5,550 bases of DNA from Clostridia bacterium (GCA_017556565.1 JAFYMQ010000116.1:1-5550), one strand, 5' to 3'; numbered from the stretch's first letter, positions 1 through 5,550 are shown. The notes: a model not told the origin generated them from the letters alone. A program made the numbers and translations.

Positions 1-21
1 AAAGCTGAATTGAGGTAATTT

Positions 22-927
22 ATGGGATTTTATGACAAAATAAAAGCAGGCCTGAAAAAGACCAAAGAAAACGCAAACAGTATGCTCAACGCGGTGTTCG
101 CCACCTTCCGTCAGGTGGACGAGGACACTCTGGAGGAGCTTGAGGAGGCGCTTATCGCCGCCGATCTGGGCGCAACTCTGGCGTTCGAGACTGTTGAGGA
201 GGTCAGACGTGAGGCAAAACTCAACAAGATCAACTCCCGCGCCGAGCTCAGCGAGGTAATGAGCCGCATCCTGGCAGAAAAAATGACCGAAAACCGCGGC
301 CTGCAGCTTAATACCAAGCCCTCTGTCATACTGGTGCTGGGCGTCAACGGTGTGGGCAAGACCACCTCTATCGGCAAGATCGGAACACGACTTGTCAGAG
401 AGGGCAAAAAGGTGCTCTTTGCCGCAGGCGACACCTTCCGTGCCGCAGCCGCAGACCAGCTTTCCATATGGGCTTCTCGCAGCGGCTCGGACATAGTCCG
501 CCACGCAGAGGGCGCAGACCCCTCGGCAGTTATATTTGACGCCATCTCGGCTGCAAAAGCCAGAGGCGCGGACGTGGTCATCTGCGACACCGCAGGCAGA
601 CTGCACAACAAAGCCAACCTGATGAACGAACTGAGCAAAATGGCGCGTGTCATCCGCCGCGAGCTGCCCGATGCAGACGTGGAGACTTTGCTGGTGCTGG
701 ATGCAACCACCGGACAGAACGCACTTATTCAGGCAGAGGCATTCAACGAGGTCGCCGAGCTGACCGGTCTTGTTATCACCAAGCTTGACGGCACAGCCAA
801 GGGCGGCATCGCCATCAATATTTCGGCAAAACTCAACGTCCCCGTCAAGCTTATCGGCGTTGGCGAGGGTCAGGATGATCTGATAGATTTTGATCCCGCG
901 GATTTCACAAAAGCATTTTTTGAATAA
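22..927 (+). CDS. ftsY: Signal recognition particle receptor FtsY (SRP GTPase)
   Basis: FtsY is the membrane-associated receptor that docks SRP-ribosome complexes and, through paired GTP hydrolysis with Ffh, hands nascent membrane proteins to the Sec translocon. The protein is 301 residues. The helical N domain covers roughly residues 1-95 and the GTPase domain the rest. Visible motifs are the P-loop GVNGVGKTTS (107-116), DTFRAAAADQL (137-147), DTAGR (189-193), TKLDGTAKGG (253-262) and a C-terminal GVGEGQDDL. The long acidic A domain of E. coli FtsY is absent, as is usual in Firmicutes; the N-terminus (MGFYDKIKAGLKK) is a short basic amphipathic stretch that may contact lipid. The start is supported by GAGG at 12-15, six bases upstream. 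FtsY rather than Ffh is indicated by the absence of a methionine-rich M domain after the G domain. In many Firmicutes smc lies just upstream, but only 21 bases are visible here. Confidence 0.97.
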   Translation: MGFYDKIKAGLKKTKENANSMLNAVFATFRQVDEDTLEELEEALIAADLGATLAFETVEEVRREAKLNKINSRAELSEVMSRILAEKMTENRGLQLNTKPSVILVLGVNGVGKTTSIGKIGTRLVREGKKVLFAAGDTFRAAAADQLSIWASRSGSDIVRHAEGADPSAVIFDAISAAKARGADVVICDTAGRLHNKANLMNELSKMARVIRRELPDADVETLLVLDATTGQNALIQAEAFNEVAELTGLVITKLDGTAKGGIAINISAKLNVPVKLIGVGEGQDDLIDFDPADFTKAFFE

Positions 928-935
928 AGGAGAGG
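926..935 (+). promoter_or_regulatory. Ribosome binding site of rph
   Basis: AAAGGAGAGG overlaps the last two bases of the ftsY stop codon and lies 7 bases before the rph ATG at 943. It is the strongest Shine-Dalgarno sequence in the window and fixes the rph start. Confidence 0.8.
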
Positions 936-942
936 AAGTTTT

Positions 943-1668
943 ATGAGACCGGACGGAAGAAAACCCAACGAACTGCGCCCCGTTAAGATCACCACAGGCT
1001 TTATTACCCATCCCGAAGGCTCGGTGCTCATCGAGTGCGGCAACACCAAGGTAATCTGCAATGCCACCGTCGAGGACAGTGTGCCTCCCTTCCTCAAAGG
1101 CAGCGGCAAGGGCTGGGTCACCGCCGAGTACAGCATGCTGCCCCGTGCTACCGCACAGCGCACCAACCGCGATATTTCCAAGCTCAAGCTGTCGCCCCGC
1201 TCGGCAGAGATCCAGCGGCTGATCGGCAGAGCGCTGCGCTCTGTTACCAATCTTGAGAAGCTTGGCGAGAGAAGCATCACCATCGACTGCGACGTTATTC
1301 AGGCAGACGGCGGCACAAGATGCGCATCCATCACAGGCGCATTCTGTGCGCTGGTGCTTGCGCTGGAAGAACTGCGCAAGCAGGGCGCATTCACATCCCT
1401 GCCCCTGTACTCCTACGTCGCCGCCGTGTCGGTAGGCATCCTTGACGGTCAGCCTATCTGCGACCTCAACTATATCGAGGACAGCTCGGGCGAGGTGGAC
1501 TTCAACTTTATCATGGACGACGAGGACAATATTATCGAGCTTCAGGGTACAGGCGAAGAAAGACCCTTCTCCAAAAAAGAGCTGGACGATATGTACGTGC
1601 TGGCATCCAATGCCATCAAGCAGCTGACAAGCGCCCAGAAGCAGGCAGTGGGGCATCTGTTCAAATGA
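943..1668 (+). CDS. rph: Ribonuclease PH
   Basis: RNase PH is a phosphorolytic 3'-to-5' exoribonuclease that trims tRNA 3' ends using inorganic phosphate; the family forms a hexamer of dimers in the cytoplasm. The 241-residue length is normal. The N-terminus RPDGRKPNELRPV is the family signature. It is followed by GWVTAEYSMLPRAT (57-70), the basic IQRLIGRALR helix (90-99), the phosphate-binding GGTR (123-126) with Arg86, and an acidic CDLNYIEDSSGEVDFN segment followed by MDDED, which fits the metal-binding region. Arg86, Thr125 and Arg126 fall at the numbering known for bacterial RNase PH, so the enzyme looks intact. The gene begins 15 bases after ftsY and overlaps rdgB by 4 bases (ATGA). rph next to rdgB is a common pairing in Firmicutes, where the two are sometimes fused; here they are separate. 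Confidence 0.97.
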   Translation: MRPDGRKPNELRPVKITTGFITHPEGSVLIECGNTKVICNATVEDSVPPFLKGSGKGWVTAEYSMLPRATAQRTNRDISKLKLSPRSAEIQRLIGRALRSVTNLEKLGERSITIDCDVIQADGGTRCASITGAFCALVLALEELRKQGAFTSLPLYSYVAAVSVGILDGQPICDLNYIEDSSGEVDFNFIMDDEDNIIELQGTGEERPFSKKELDDMYVLASNAIKQLTSAQKQAVGHLFK

Positions 1669-2267
1669 GTGAAGTATTTGTAATCGCCACCAACAACCCC
1701 AAAAAGCTGCGCGAGATAGACGCAATACTCAAGCTTGTGGGCGCATCGGCAGTCACTATGAGGGAGGCGGGCATCAATACCGACCCCGAGGAGACCGGCA
1801 CTACATTCGAGGAGAACGCCTATATCAAGGCTCACGCCGCTTGCATAGCGTCAAACAAGCCTGCCATCGCAGACGACAGCGGTCTTGAGGTGGATGCCCT
1901 CGACAAAGCCCCCGGCATTTATTCTGCCCGCTACTGCGAGGGCACAGACAGTGACAGGGTGGACTTTTTGCTCAAAAATATGCAGGGCAAGAGTGACCGA
2001 AGTGCGCGGTTTGTGTCGGCGGTCTGCTGCGTGTTCCCCTCGGGTGAAAAGATCACCGTGCGAGGCGAGTGCGAGGGTGTTATAATCGAGCAGCCCGCAG
2101 GCGAAAACGGCTTTGGCTACGATCCTGTGTTCTTCGTTCCCGAATATGAGCAGACCTTTGCCCAAATCAGCCCCGAGATAAAAAACAAAATATCCCACAG
2201 AGCACGCGCTCTGGAAAAACTTGCAATAGAACTGAAGAAAAGAGAGATAAAAAATGCTGACAAGTAA
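1665..2267 (+). CDS. rdgB: XTP/dITP diphosphatase (non-canonical purine NTP pyrophosphatase, RdgB/HAM1)
   Basis: The enzyme hydrolyses ITP, dITP and XTP to monophosphate plus pyrophosphate and so keeps deaminated purines out of RNA and DNA. The 200-residue protein carries the family motifs in order: ATNNPKKLREI (8-18), ETGTTFEENAYIKA (43-56), ADDSGLEVDAL (69-79) with the presumed catalytic Asp71, PGIYSARY (83-90), GENGFGYDP (146-154) with the base-stacking Phe150, and KISHR (175-179). All expected key residues are present. In E. coli-type sequences the segment before SPE usually reads AEL or AEM; here it is AQI, a mild change. The start ATG overlaps the rph stop as ATGA and has only a weak purine stretch upstream, so translation probably depends on coupling to rph. 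It overlaps yhbY by 14 bases. Confidence 0.96.
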   Translation: MSEVFVIATNNPKKLREIDAILKLVGASAVTMREAGINTDPEETGTTFEENAYIKAHAACIASNKPAIADDSGLEVDALDKAPGIYSARYCEGTDSDRVDFLLKNMQGKSDRSARFVSAVCCVFPSGEKITVRGECEGVIIEQPAGENGFGYDPVFFVPEYEQTFAQISPEIKNKISHRARALEKLAIELKKREIKNADK

Positions 2268-2547
2268 ACAGAGAGCATACCTGCGCTCCCTTGCCAATCC
2301 TCTGCCCACCATCGGTCAGATCGGCAAAGAAGGCGTCACCGACAGCGTTATCCAGTCGGCTCACGACGCACTCAAAGCACGCGAGATCATCAAGCTGCGC
2401 GTGCTGGAAACATCCCTGATGACCGCCAGAGAGGCATGCGAGGAGCTGTGTGAGGCACTTGATGCCGAGCCCGTTCAGTGCATCGGCACAAGATTTGTTA
2501 TCTACAAGCGCAACGCAGAAAAGCCCACTATCGTATTGCCCAAATGA
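2254..2547 (+). CDS. yhbY: Ribosome assembly RNA-binding protein YhbY (CRM domain)
   Basis: This is a single-domain CRM protein of 97 residues, the usual length for YhbY (YqeI in Bacillus). Family members bind pre-50S particles and are thought to help large-subunit assembly. The N-terminal SKQRAYLRSLAN helix, the GKEG loop (24-27) that matches the GxxG RNA-contacting motif, the ALKAREIIKLRVL segment and the closing IGTRFVIYKR strand are all visible. The start sits inside the end of rdgB (14-base overlap), preceded by a purine-rich AGAGAG. Its stop overlaps the start of nadD-yqeK by 4 bases. The order yhbY-nadD-yqeK-rsfS is the same as in the Bacillus yqe operon. Confidence 0.94.
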   Translation: MLTSKQRAYLRSLANPLPTIGQIGKEGVTDSVIQSAHDALKAREIIKLRVLETSLMTAREACEELCEALDAEPVQCIGTRFVIYKRNAEKPTIVLPK

Positions 2548-3707
2548 GCAGGATAGCCATGTTTGGCGGCACGTTCAACCCGCCTCACAGCGGTCACGTT
2601 GCCGCCGCCTGCGCCTGCAGCGAGCAGCTCAAGCTGGACAAGCTTCTGCTTGTGCCTACCGCGGTGCCCCCACACAAGCAGCTTCCCGCCCTGACCGCCA
2701 CAAGCGAGCAGCGGCTTGAGATGACTGCGCTGGTGTCCCGGCTGATCCCCAATGCCGAAGCAAGCGATATCGAGCTTGCCCGAGGCGGCGCAAGCTATAC
2801 CAAAATCACCCTTGACGCCCTCCGCGAGATGTACCCCCATGACGAGCTGTGGCTTATCATGGGCACAGATATGCTGGAGAGCTTTCATCTGTGGCGTGAG
2901 CCTGAGGCTATATGCTCTGTTGCCCGTCTTGCCGTTTGCGCCAGAGACGAGGGCGACCGACAGAAGATCGCGGACGCGGCTCAGCGGCTGAGCGAGAAGT
3001 TCGGTGCGCGGGTGGATATAATCGACAACGTGCCCTTGCCCATGTCCTCCACCGGTGCCCGCTCGGGCAGCGAGAGCAAGCTGCCTGAGTGCATTGCCGA
3101 GTACATTGCCGAGCGGTGTCTGTATCTGGACATTGATGCTCTGCGTGAGCAGGTGAGTGGAGTGCTGGGCGAAAAACGGTTTGCCCACACCCTTGGCTGT
3201 GAGGCTCTGGCGGCGCGTCTGGCACAGATTTACGGCGCTGACGAGCGGATTTGCCGCGCAAGTGCCCTGCTGCACGATATTACCAAAGAACTTTCTTTGT
3301 CTCAGCAGTTGCGTTTGTGTGAAAAATGGAGTATAATACACGATTATGACAGTGATAATATCGAAGCTGTCATCCACGCCGACACGGGTGCCGCGGTTGC
3401 AGAGCATGAATACCGCATGGGCAAGACGGTCTGCTCGGCTATCCGCAAGCATACGGTGGGTGACTGCGATATGTCGCTTGTGGACAAGATCATCTATATC
3501 GCCGATGCCTGCGAGGAGACGAGAAGGTATCCAGGCGCTGCCGGGACGCGCGAACTGGCGCTGCGCGATATTGATGCCGCGGTGATCTCCAATATGGAGC
3601 AAACAGTCCAAAGACTTGCAAACCTTGGCAAAAAGCCTTATTATAAGACCGAACAGGCGCTTGCTTGTTTAATAAAAGAAAAGGAAGGGAAGAAGATCAA
3701 TGAGTGA
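2544..3707 (+). CDS. nadD-yqeK: Bifunctional fusion: nicotinate-nucleotide adenylyltransferase NadD + YqeK HD-domain Ap4A hydrolase
   Basis: One open frame of 387 residues encodes two enzymes that are separate adjacent genes in Bacillus. Residues 1 to about 195 are NadD, which adenylates nicotinate mononucleotide to deamido-NAD+. They show GGTFNPPHSGH (8-18, HxGH nucleotidyltransferase motif), VPPHK (41-45), IMGTDMLESFHLWREPE (105-121) and SSTGAR (168-173), the counterpart of SSTxIR with Ala in place of Ile. Residues from about 196 to 387 match YqeK, a metal-dependent HD-superfamily symmetrical Ap4A hydrolase. They show RFAHT (212-216), LLHDITKE (242-249), IHADTG (277-282), IRKHTVG (300-306) and DKIIYIADACEETR (314-327). 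There is essentially no linker. The ATG at 2544 overlaps the yhbY stop (ATGA). An in-frame ATG at 2478 would add 22 non-homologous residues inside yhbY, so I reject it. No clear Shine-Dalgarno precedes 2544, implying translational coupling. Similar fusions are known in mycoplasmas and some Firmicutes. Confidence 0.93.
   Translation: MSRIAMFGGTFNPPHSGHVAAACACSEQLKLDKLLLVPTAVPPHKQLPALTATSEQRLEMTALVSRLIPNAEASDIELARGGASYTKITLDALREMYPHDELWLIMGTDMLESFHLWREPEAICSVARLAVCARDEGDRQKIADAAQRLSEKFGARVDIIDNVPLPMSSTGARSGSESKLPECIAEYIAERCLYLDIDALREQVSGVLGEKRFAHTLGCEALAARLAQIYGADERICRASALLHDITKELSLSQQLRLCEKWSIIHDYDSDNIEAVIHADTGAAVAEHEYRMGKTVCSAIRKHTVGDCDMSLVDKIIYIADACEETRRYPGAAGTRELALRDIDAAVISNMEQTVQRLANLGKKPYYKTEQALACLIKEKEGKKINE
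3284..3299. repeat. Inverted repeat, 7-base arms, inside yqeK
   Basis: CAAAGAA (3284-3290) and TTCTTTG (3293-3299) are perfect reverse complements separated by CT. The repeat ends 9 bases before the TTGCGT hexamer of a candidate internal promoter, so it could be a protein-binding site. It could equally be a chance product of the Thr-Lys-Glu-Leu-Ser-Leu codons. The sequence match is certain; the function is not known. Confidence 0.4.
3309..3337 (+). promoter_or_regulatory. Candidate internal sigma-A-type promoter for rsfS-leuS
   Basis: TTGCGT (3309-3314) and a perfect TATAAT (3332-3337) are separated by exactly 17 bases. They lie in an AT-rich island within yqeK, about 360 bases before rsfS. 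The -35 element matches only the TTG of TTGACA. The support is the perfect -10, the optimal spacing and the local shift to AT-rich codons. Transcription from here is inferred, not shown. Confidence 0.35.
3616..3644 (+). promoter_or_regulatory. Second candidate promoter at the end of yqeK, upstream of rsfS
   Basis: TTGCAA (3616-3621, 4 of 6 matches to TTGACA) and TATTAT (3639-3644, 5 of 6 matches to TATAAT) are spaced by 17 bases and lie 55 bases before the rsfS ATG. The segment also encodes the conserved C-terminal part of YqeK (NLGKKPYYKT), so its composition may be set by the protein rather than by promoter function. Confidence 0.25.
3681..3694 (+). promoter_or_regulatory. Ribosome binding site of rsfS
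   Basis: AAGGAAGGGAAGAA is a purine-rich stretch within the last codons of the nadD-yqeK gene, ending 5 bases before the rsfS ATG at 3700. It supports that start; a second in-frame ATG at 3709 is also possible but is less well spaced. Confidence 0.6.
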
Positions 3708-4065
3708 AATGTCTGCAAAAGAACTGATGGAACAGATCGTCAAGCTTGCCGACAGCAAAAAAGCAGGAGATATCACCGTGCTGCACGTAGGCGAACAGAC
3801 CACCCTGACCGACTATTTTGTCATTATGACAGGTATGTCCGGCCCGCATCTTCGTGCCCTGTCGGAAGAGATCGAAGTCAAGCTGAAGGAAAAGGGCGTT
3901 ATGCCCCACCACGTAGAGGGTGTCACCTCCAGCTGGGTACTGATGGATTACACCAGCGTTGTAGTCAATATCTTCCTTGAGGATGCACGAGAGATGTACG
4001 CTCTCGAGCGCCTATGGGGAGACGCAGAGAATGTCAATATAGAAGCTCTCGTCGTCAAAGAGTGA
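3700..4065 (+). CDS. rsfS: Ribosomal silencing factor RsfS (YbeB/Iojap family)
   Basis: RsfS binds ribosomal protein L14 on the 50S subunit and blocks joining of the 30S subunit, which lowers translation in stationary phase or starvation. The 121-residue protein has the family pattern: [11 protein letters not shown] (20-30), [12 protein letters not shown] (36-47), [12 protein letters not shown] (73-84), [14 protein letters not shown] (87-100) and LERLW (102-106). In most homologues I know, the VVVxxF strand carries His where this protein has Asn90, a small departure. The gene overlaps nadD-yqeK by 8 bases. In many Clostridia an LCP (LytR-CpsA-Psr) gene lies between yqeK and rsfS; none is present here. 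The next gene, leuS, follows after 56 bases. Confidence 0.95.
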   Translation: MSEMSAKELMEQIVKLADSKKAGDITVLHVGEQTTLTDYFVIMTGMSGPHLRALSEEIEVKLKEKGVMPHHVEGVTSSWVLMDYTSVVVNIFLEDAREMYALERLWGDAENVNIEALVVKE

Positions 4066-4076
4066 TCGGAAGATCA
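4063..4076 (+). other. Small hairpin with GNRA-type tetraloop at the rsfS stop
   Basis: TGATC and GATCA are perfect complements around a GGAA loop, and the 5' arm includes the rsfS stop codon. GGAA fits the GNRA tetraloop rule with a C-G closing pair. The stem is only 5 pairs (6 with a G-U pair) and no U tract follows, so it is not an intrinsic terminator. A role as an RNA processing or stability element is possible but unsupported. Confidence 0.3.
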
Positions 4077-4080
4077 TACC

Positions 4081-4100
4081 TATTATATAATATAAAAAAT
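4081..4100 (+). promoter_or_regulatory. AT-rich spacer with a -10-like TATAAT before leuS
   Basis: The spacer between rsfS and leuS holds a 12-base perfect palindrome (4081-4092) containing TATAAT at 4086-4091, followed by an A-rich run. No recognisable -35 hexamer lies 16-18 bases upstream (TGATCG at 4063-4068 matches only 2 of 6) and there is no TG extension. A leuS-proximal promoter is therefore only a weak possibility. At 56 bases the whole gap is too short for a T-box leader. Confidence 0.25.
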
Positions 4101-4105
4101 AACAT

Positions 4106-4113
4106 AGAGGAAG
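4106..4113 (+). promoter_or_regulatory. Ribosome binding site of leuS, unusually spaced
   Basis: AGAGGAAG is the only Shine-Dalgarno-like sequence before leuS. GAGG ends 11 bases before the homology-supported ATG at 4122, which is longer than usual, and only 3 bases before an out-of-frame ATG at 4114, which is too close. The start at 4122 is therefore decided by protein similarity more than by the site. Confidence 0.5.
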
Positions 4114-4121
4114 ATGCACAA

Positions 4122-5550
4122 ATGTTTTACGATTACAAAAACATCGAGAAAAAATGGCAGAAGCGCTGGCTGGATGCAAAGGTCTTCTGCGCAGAGCAGA
4201 ACAGTGAGAAGGAAAAGTTCTTTGCTCTGATCGAGTTCCCCTACCCCTCCGGTGCAGGCCTGCACATCGGTCATCCCCGTCCCTACACCGCGCTGGACAT
4301 CGTCTCCCGTAAAAAGCGCATGGAGGGCAAGAACGTCCTGTTCCCCATCGGCTGGGACGCATTCGGTCTGCCCACCGAGAACTACGCAATCAAGAATCAC
4401 ATCCATCCCCGCGAGGTCACCGAGAAGAACGTTGCACGCTTCAAGGAGCAGCTGCAGTCCATCGGTCTGTCCTTTGACTGGGACCGCGAGATAAACACCA
4501 CCGATCCCAACTACTACAAGTGGACCCAGTGGATATTCCTCAAGCTGTTTGAAAAGGGTCTGGCATACAAGACCACCATGCCTGTCAACTGGTGTACCTC
4601 CTGCAAGTGCGTTCTTGCAAACGAAGAGGTCGTCAACGGTGTTTGTGAGCGCTGCGGCAGCGAGGTCGTCCGCCGTGAGAAGAGCCAGTGGATGCTCAAG
4701 ATCACCGCATACGCACAGCGCCTGATCGACGATCTGGATACAGTTGACTTCCTGCCCAGAGTCAAGACCCAGCAGATCAACTGGATCGGCAGATCCACCG
4801 GCGCAGAGGTCGACTTCGGCACCACCGAGGGCGACACCATGACCATCTACACCACCCGTCCCGACACTCTGTTCGGTGTTACATACATGGTTATGTCTCC
4901 CGAGCATCCCTATATCGAGAAGTGGGCTGACAAGATCGCCAACATCGAGCAGGTTCGCGCATACCGTCAGGATGCAGCAAGAAAGTCCGACTTTGAGCGT
5001 ACCGAGCTGCAGAAGGACAAGACCGGCGTCAAGCTGGAGGGTGTCTGCGCTATCAACCCCGTCAACAATACCGAGATCCCCATCTTCGTATCCGACTACG
5101 TTCTCATGAGCTACGGCACCGGCGCTATCATGGCTGTTCCCGGCCACGACCAGCGCGACTGGGACTTTGCCAAGGCTTTCGATCTGCCCATCATCGAGGT
5201 TGTTGCAGGCGGTGACGTTACCAAAGAAGCTTTCACCGATTGTGAGACCGGTGTTATGGTCAACTCCGGCTTCCTCACCGGCATGAGTGTTGAGGATGCC
5301 AAGGAAGCTATCAAGAAGTGGCTGGAAGAGCAGGGCAAGGGTCATCAGAAGGTCAACTACAAGCTCCGTGACTGGGTCTTCTCCCGTCAGCGTTACTGGG
5401 GCGAGCCCATTCCTCTGGTTTACTGCGAGAAGTGCGGCTGGGTTCCCATTCCTGAGGAGCAGCTGCCCCTGCGCCTGCCCGAGGTAGACAGCTACGAGCC
5501 TACCGACAACGGTGAGTCCCCCCTGGCCAAGTGCACAGAGTGGATCAACA
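4122..5550 (+). CDS. leuS: Leucyl-tRNA synthetase, 5' part (gene runs off the window)
   Basis: LeuRS is the class I enzyme that charges tRNA-Leu with leucine and hydrolyses mischarged products in its CP1 editing domain. The window holds 476 codons of an enzyme normally about 800-870 residues long; there is no stop before the end. Visible parts in order are the HIGH motif (48-51) in [35 protein letters not shown], a zinc module with Cys158, Cys161, Cys175 and Cys178, the editing-site TTRPDTLFG (244-252), [15 protein letters not shown] (332-346) whose last Asp anchors the amino group of the editing substrate, and [15 protein letters not shown] (417-431) at the return to the catalytic fold. The KMSKS loop, anticodon-binding and C-terminal domains are outside. 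PTENYAIK resembles clostridial LeuRS rather than the PAENAAIK of E. coli. Leucine codons are nearly all CTG or CTC. The ATG at 4122 fits the family N-terminus ([16 protein letters not shown]). Confidence 0.97.
   Translation, partial: MFYDYKNIEKKWQKRWLDAKVFCAEQNSEKEKFFALIEFPYPSGAGLHIGHPRPYTALDIVSRKKRMEGKNVLFPIGWDAFGLPTENYAIKNHIHPREVTEKNVARFKEQLQSIGLSFDWDREINTTDPNYYKWTQWIFLKLFEKGLAYKTTMPVNWCTSCKCVLANEEVVNGVCERCGSEVVRREKSQWMLKITAYAQRLIDDLDTVDFLPRVKTQQINWIGRSTGAEVDFGTTEGDTMTIYTTRPDTLFGVTYMVMSPEHPYIEKWADKIANIEQVRAYRQDAARKSDFERTELQKDKTGVKLEGVCAINPVNNTEIPIFVSDYVLMSYGTGAIMAVPGHDQRDWDFAKAFDLPIIEVVAGGDVTKEAFTDCETGVMVNSGFLTGMSVEDAKEAIKKWLEEQGKGHQKVNYKLRDWVFSRQRYWGEPIPLVYCEKCGWVPIPEEQLPLRLPEVDSYEPTDNGESPLAKCTEWIN

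Noticed and set aside
1..18. Possible last codons of an upstream gene (Lys-Ala-Glu-Leu-Arg-stop, with TAA at 16-18)
   Set aside because: Five codons are too few to support a gene; the other two + frames also stop within 13 bases. smc is a plausible neighbour, but the sequence cannot show it.
111..710. A 199-codon open frame on the - strand opposite ftsY
   Set aside because: The translation is low-complexity, rich in Ser, Ala and Leu, and has no domain signature; ftsY on the + strand is unambiguous.
2478..2543. Upstream in-frame ATG giving a longer NadD-YqeK
   Set aside because: The added 22 residues lie inside yhbY and resemble no NadD N-terminus; the family begins a few residues before GGTFxP, which fits ATG 2544.
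2502..3611. A 369-codon open frame on the - strand opposite nadD-yqeK
   Set aside because: It is aligned codon for codon with the sense gene and has the same codon-bias explanation; the sense protein has full NadD and YqeK motifs.
4063..4100. Intrinsic terminator between rsfS and leuS
   Set aside because: The stem is only 5-6 pairs with modest GC content and is followed by mixed A and T rather than a T run.
4062..4121. In-frame GTG at 4062 that could extend LeuRS by 20 residues
   Set aside because: The frame is open, but there is no Shine-Dalgarno before it and the LeuRS family starts close to the [11 protein letters not shown] segment, matching ATG 4122.
4083..5345. A 420-codon open frame on the - strand opposite leuS
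   Set aside because: Its codons are exactly aligned with leuS codons, so a stop would need TTA, CTA or TCA in leuS, and leuS uses none of these in this stretch. The product has no recognisable motif and the sense strand is a clear LeuRS. It is a by-product of codon bias.
5100..5550. leuS as a truncated gene or pseudogene
   Set aside because: The frame is open to the last base and all expected motifs are intact; the missing 3' part is simply outside the window.

Overview
The window looks like a chromosomal housekeeping segment from a Clostridia-type Firmicute, most likely of the Ruminococcus/Oscillospiraceae group. That placement is an inference. It rests on the gene order yhbY-nadD-yqeK-rsfS-leuS (the Bacillus yqeI-nadD-yqeK-yqeL arrangement joined to clostridial leuS), on clear Shine-Dalgarno sites where there is room for one, on a short FtsY without an acidic extension, and on the clostridial style of the LeuRS active-site region. 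The DNA is fairly GC-rich (coding flanks I counted run about 60-65%) and the codon choice avoids TTA, CTA and TCA.

Layout: all seven genes are on the + strand and almost every base is coding. ftsY (22-927) is followed after 15 bases by rph (943-1668). rph overlaps rdgB (1665-2267) by 4 bases, rdgB overlaps yhbY (2254-2547) by 14, yhbY overlaps a nadD-yqeK fusion gene (2544-3707) by 4, and the fusion overlaps rsfS (3700-4065) by 8. A 56-base AT-rich spacer then leads to leuS, which starts at 4122 and runs off the window end after 476 codons, within the region before the KMSKS loop.

Together the genes link protein export targeting (FtsY), tRNA 3' maturation (RNase PH), ribosome assembly and silencing (YhbY, RsfS), tRNA charging (LeuRS) and nucleotide housekeeping (RdgB removes ITP/XTP, NadD makes NAD+ precursor, YqeK cleaves Ap4A). 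The overlaps suggest one polycistronic, translationally coupled transcript.

I see no mobile element, CRISPR array, RNA gene or obviously new system. The points most worth a second look are the linker-free NadD-YqeK fusion, and an 80-base AT-rich island inside its yqeK half (about 34% GC between flanks of 60% or more). The island carries a 7+7 inverted repeat and a perfect TATAAT 17 bases after TTGCGT, which suggests an internal promoter for rsfS-leuS.
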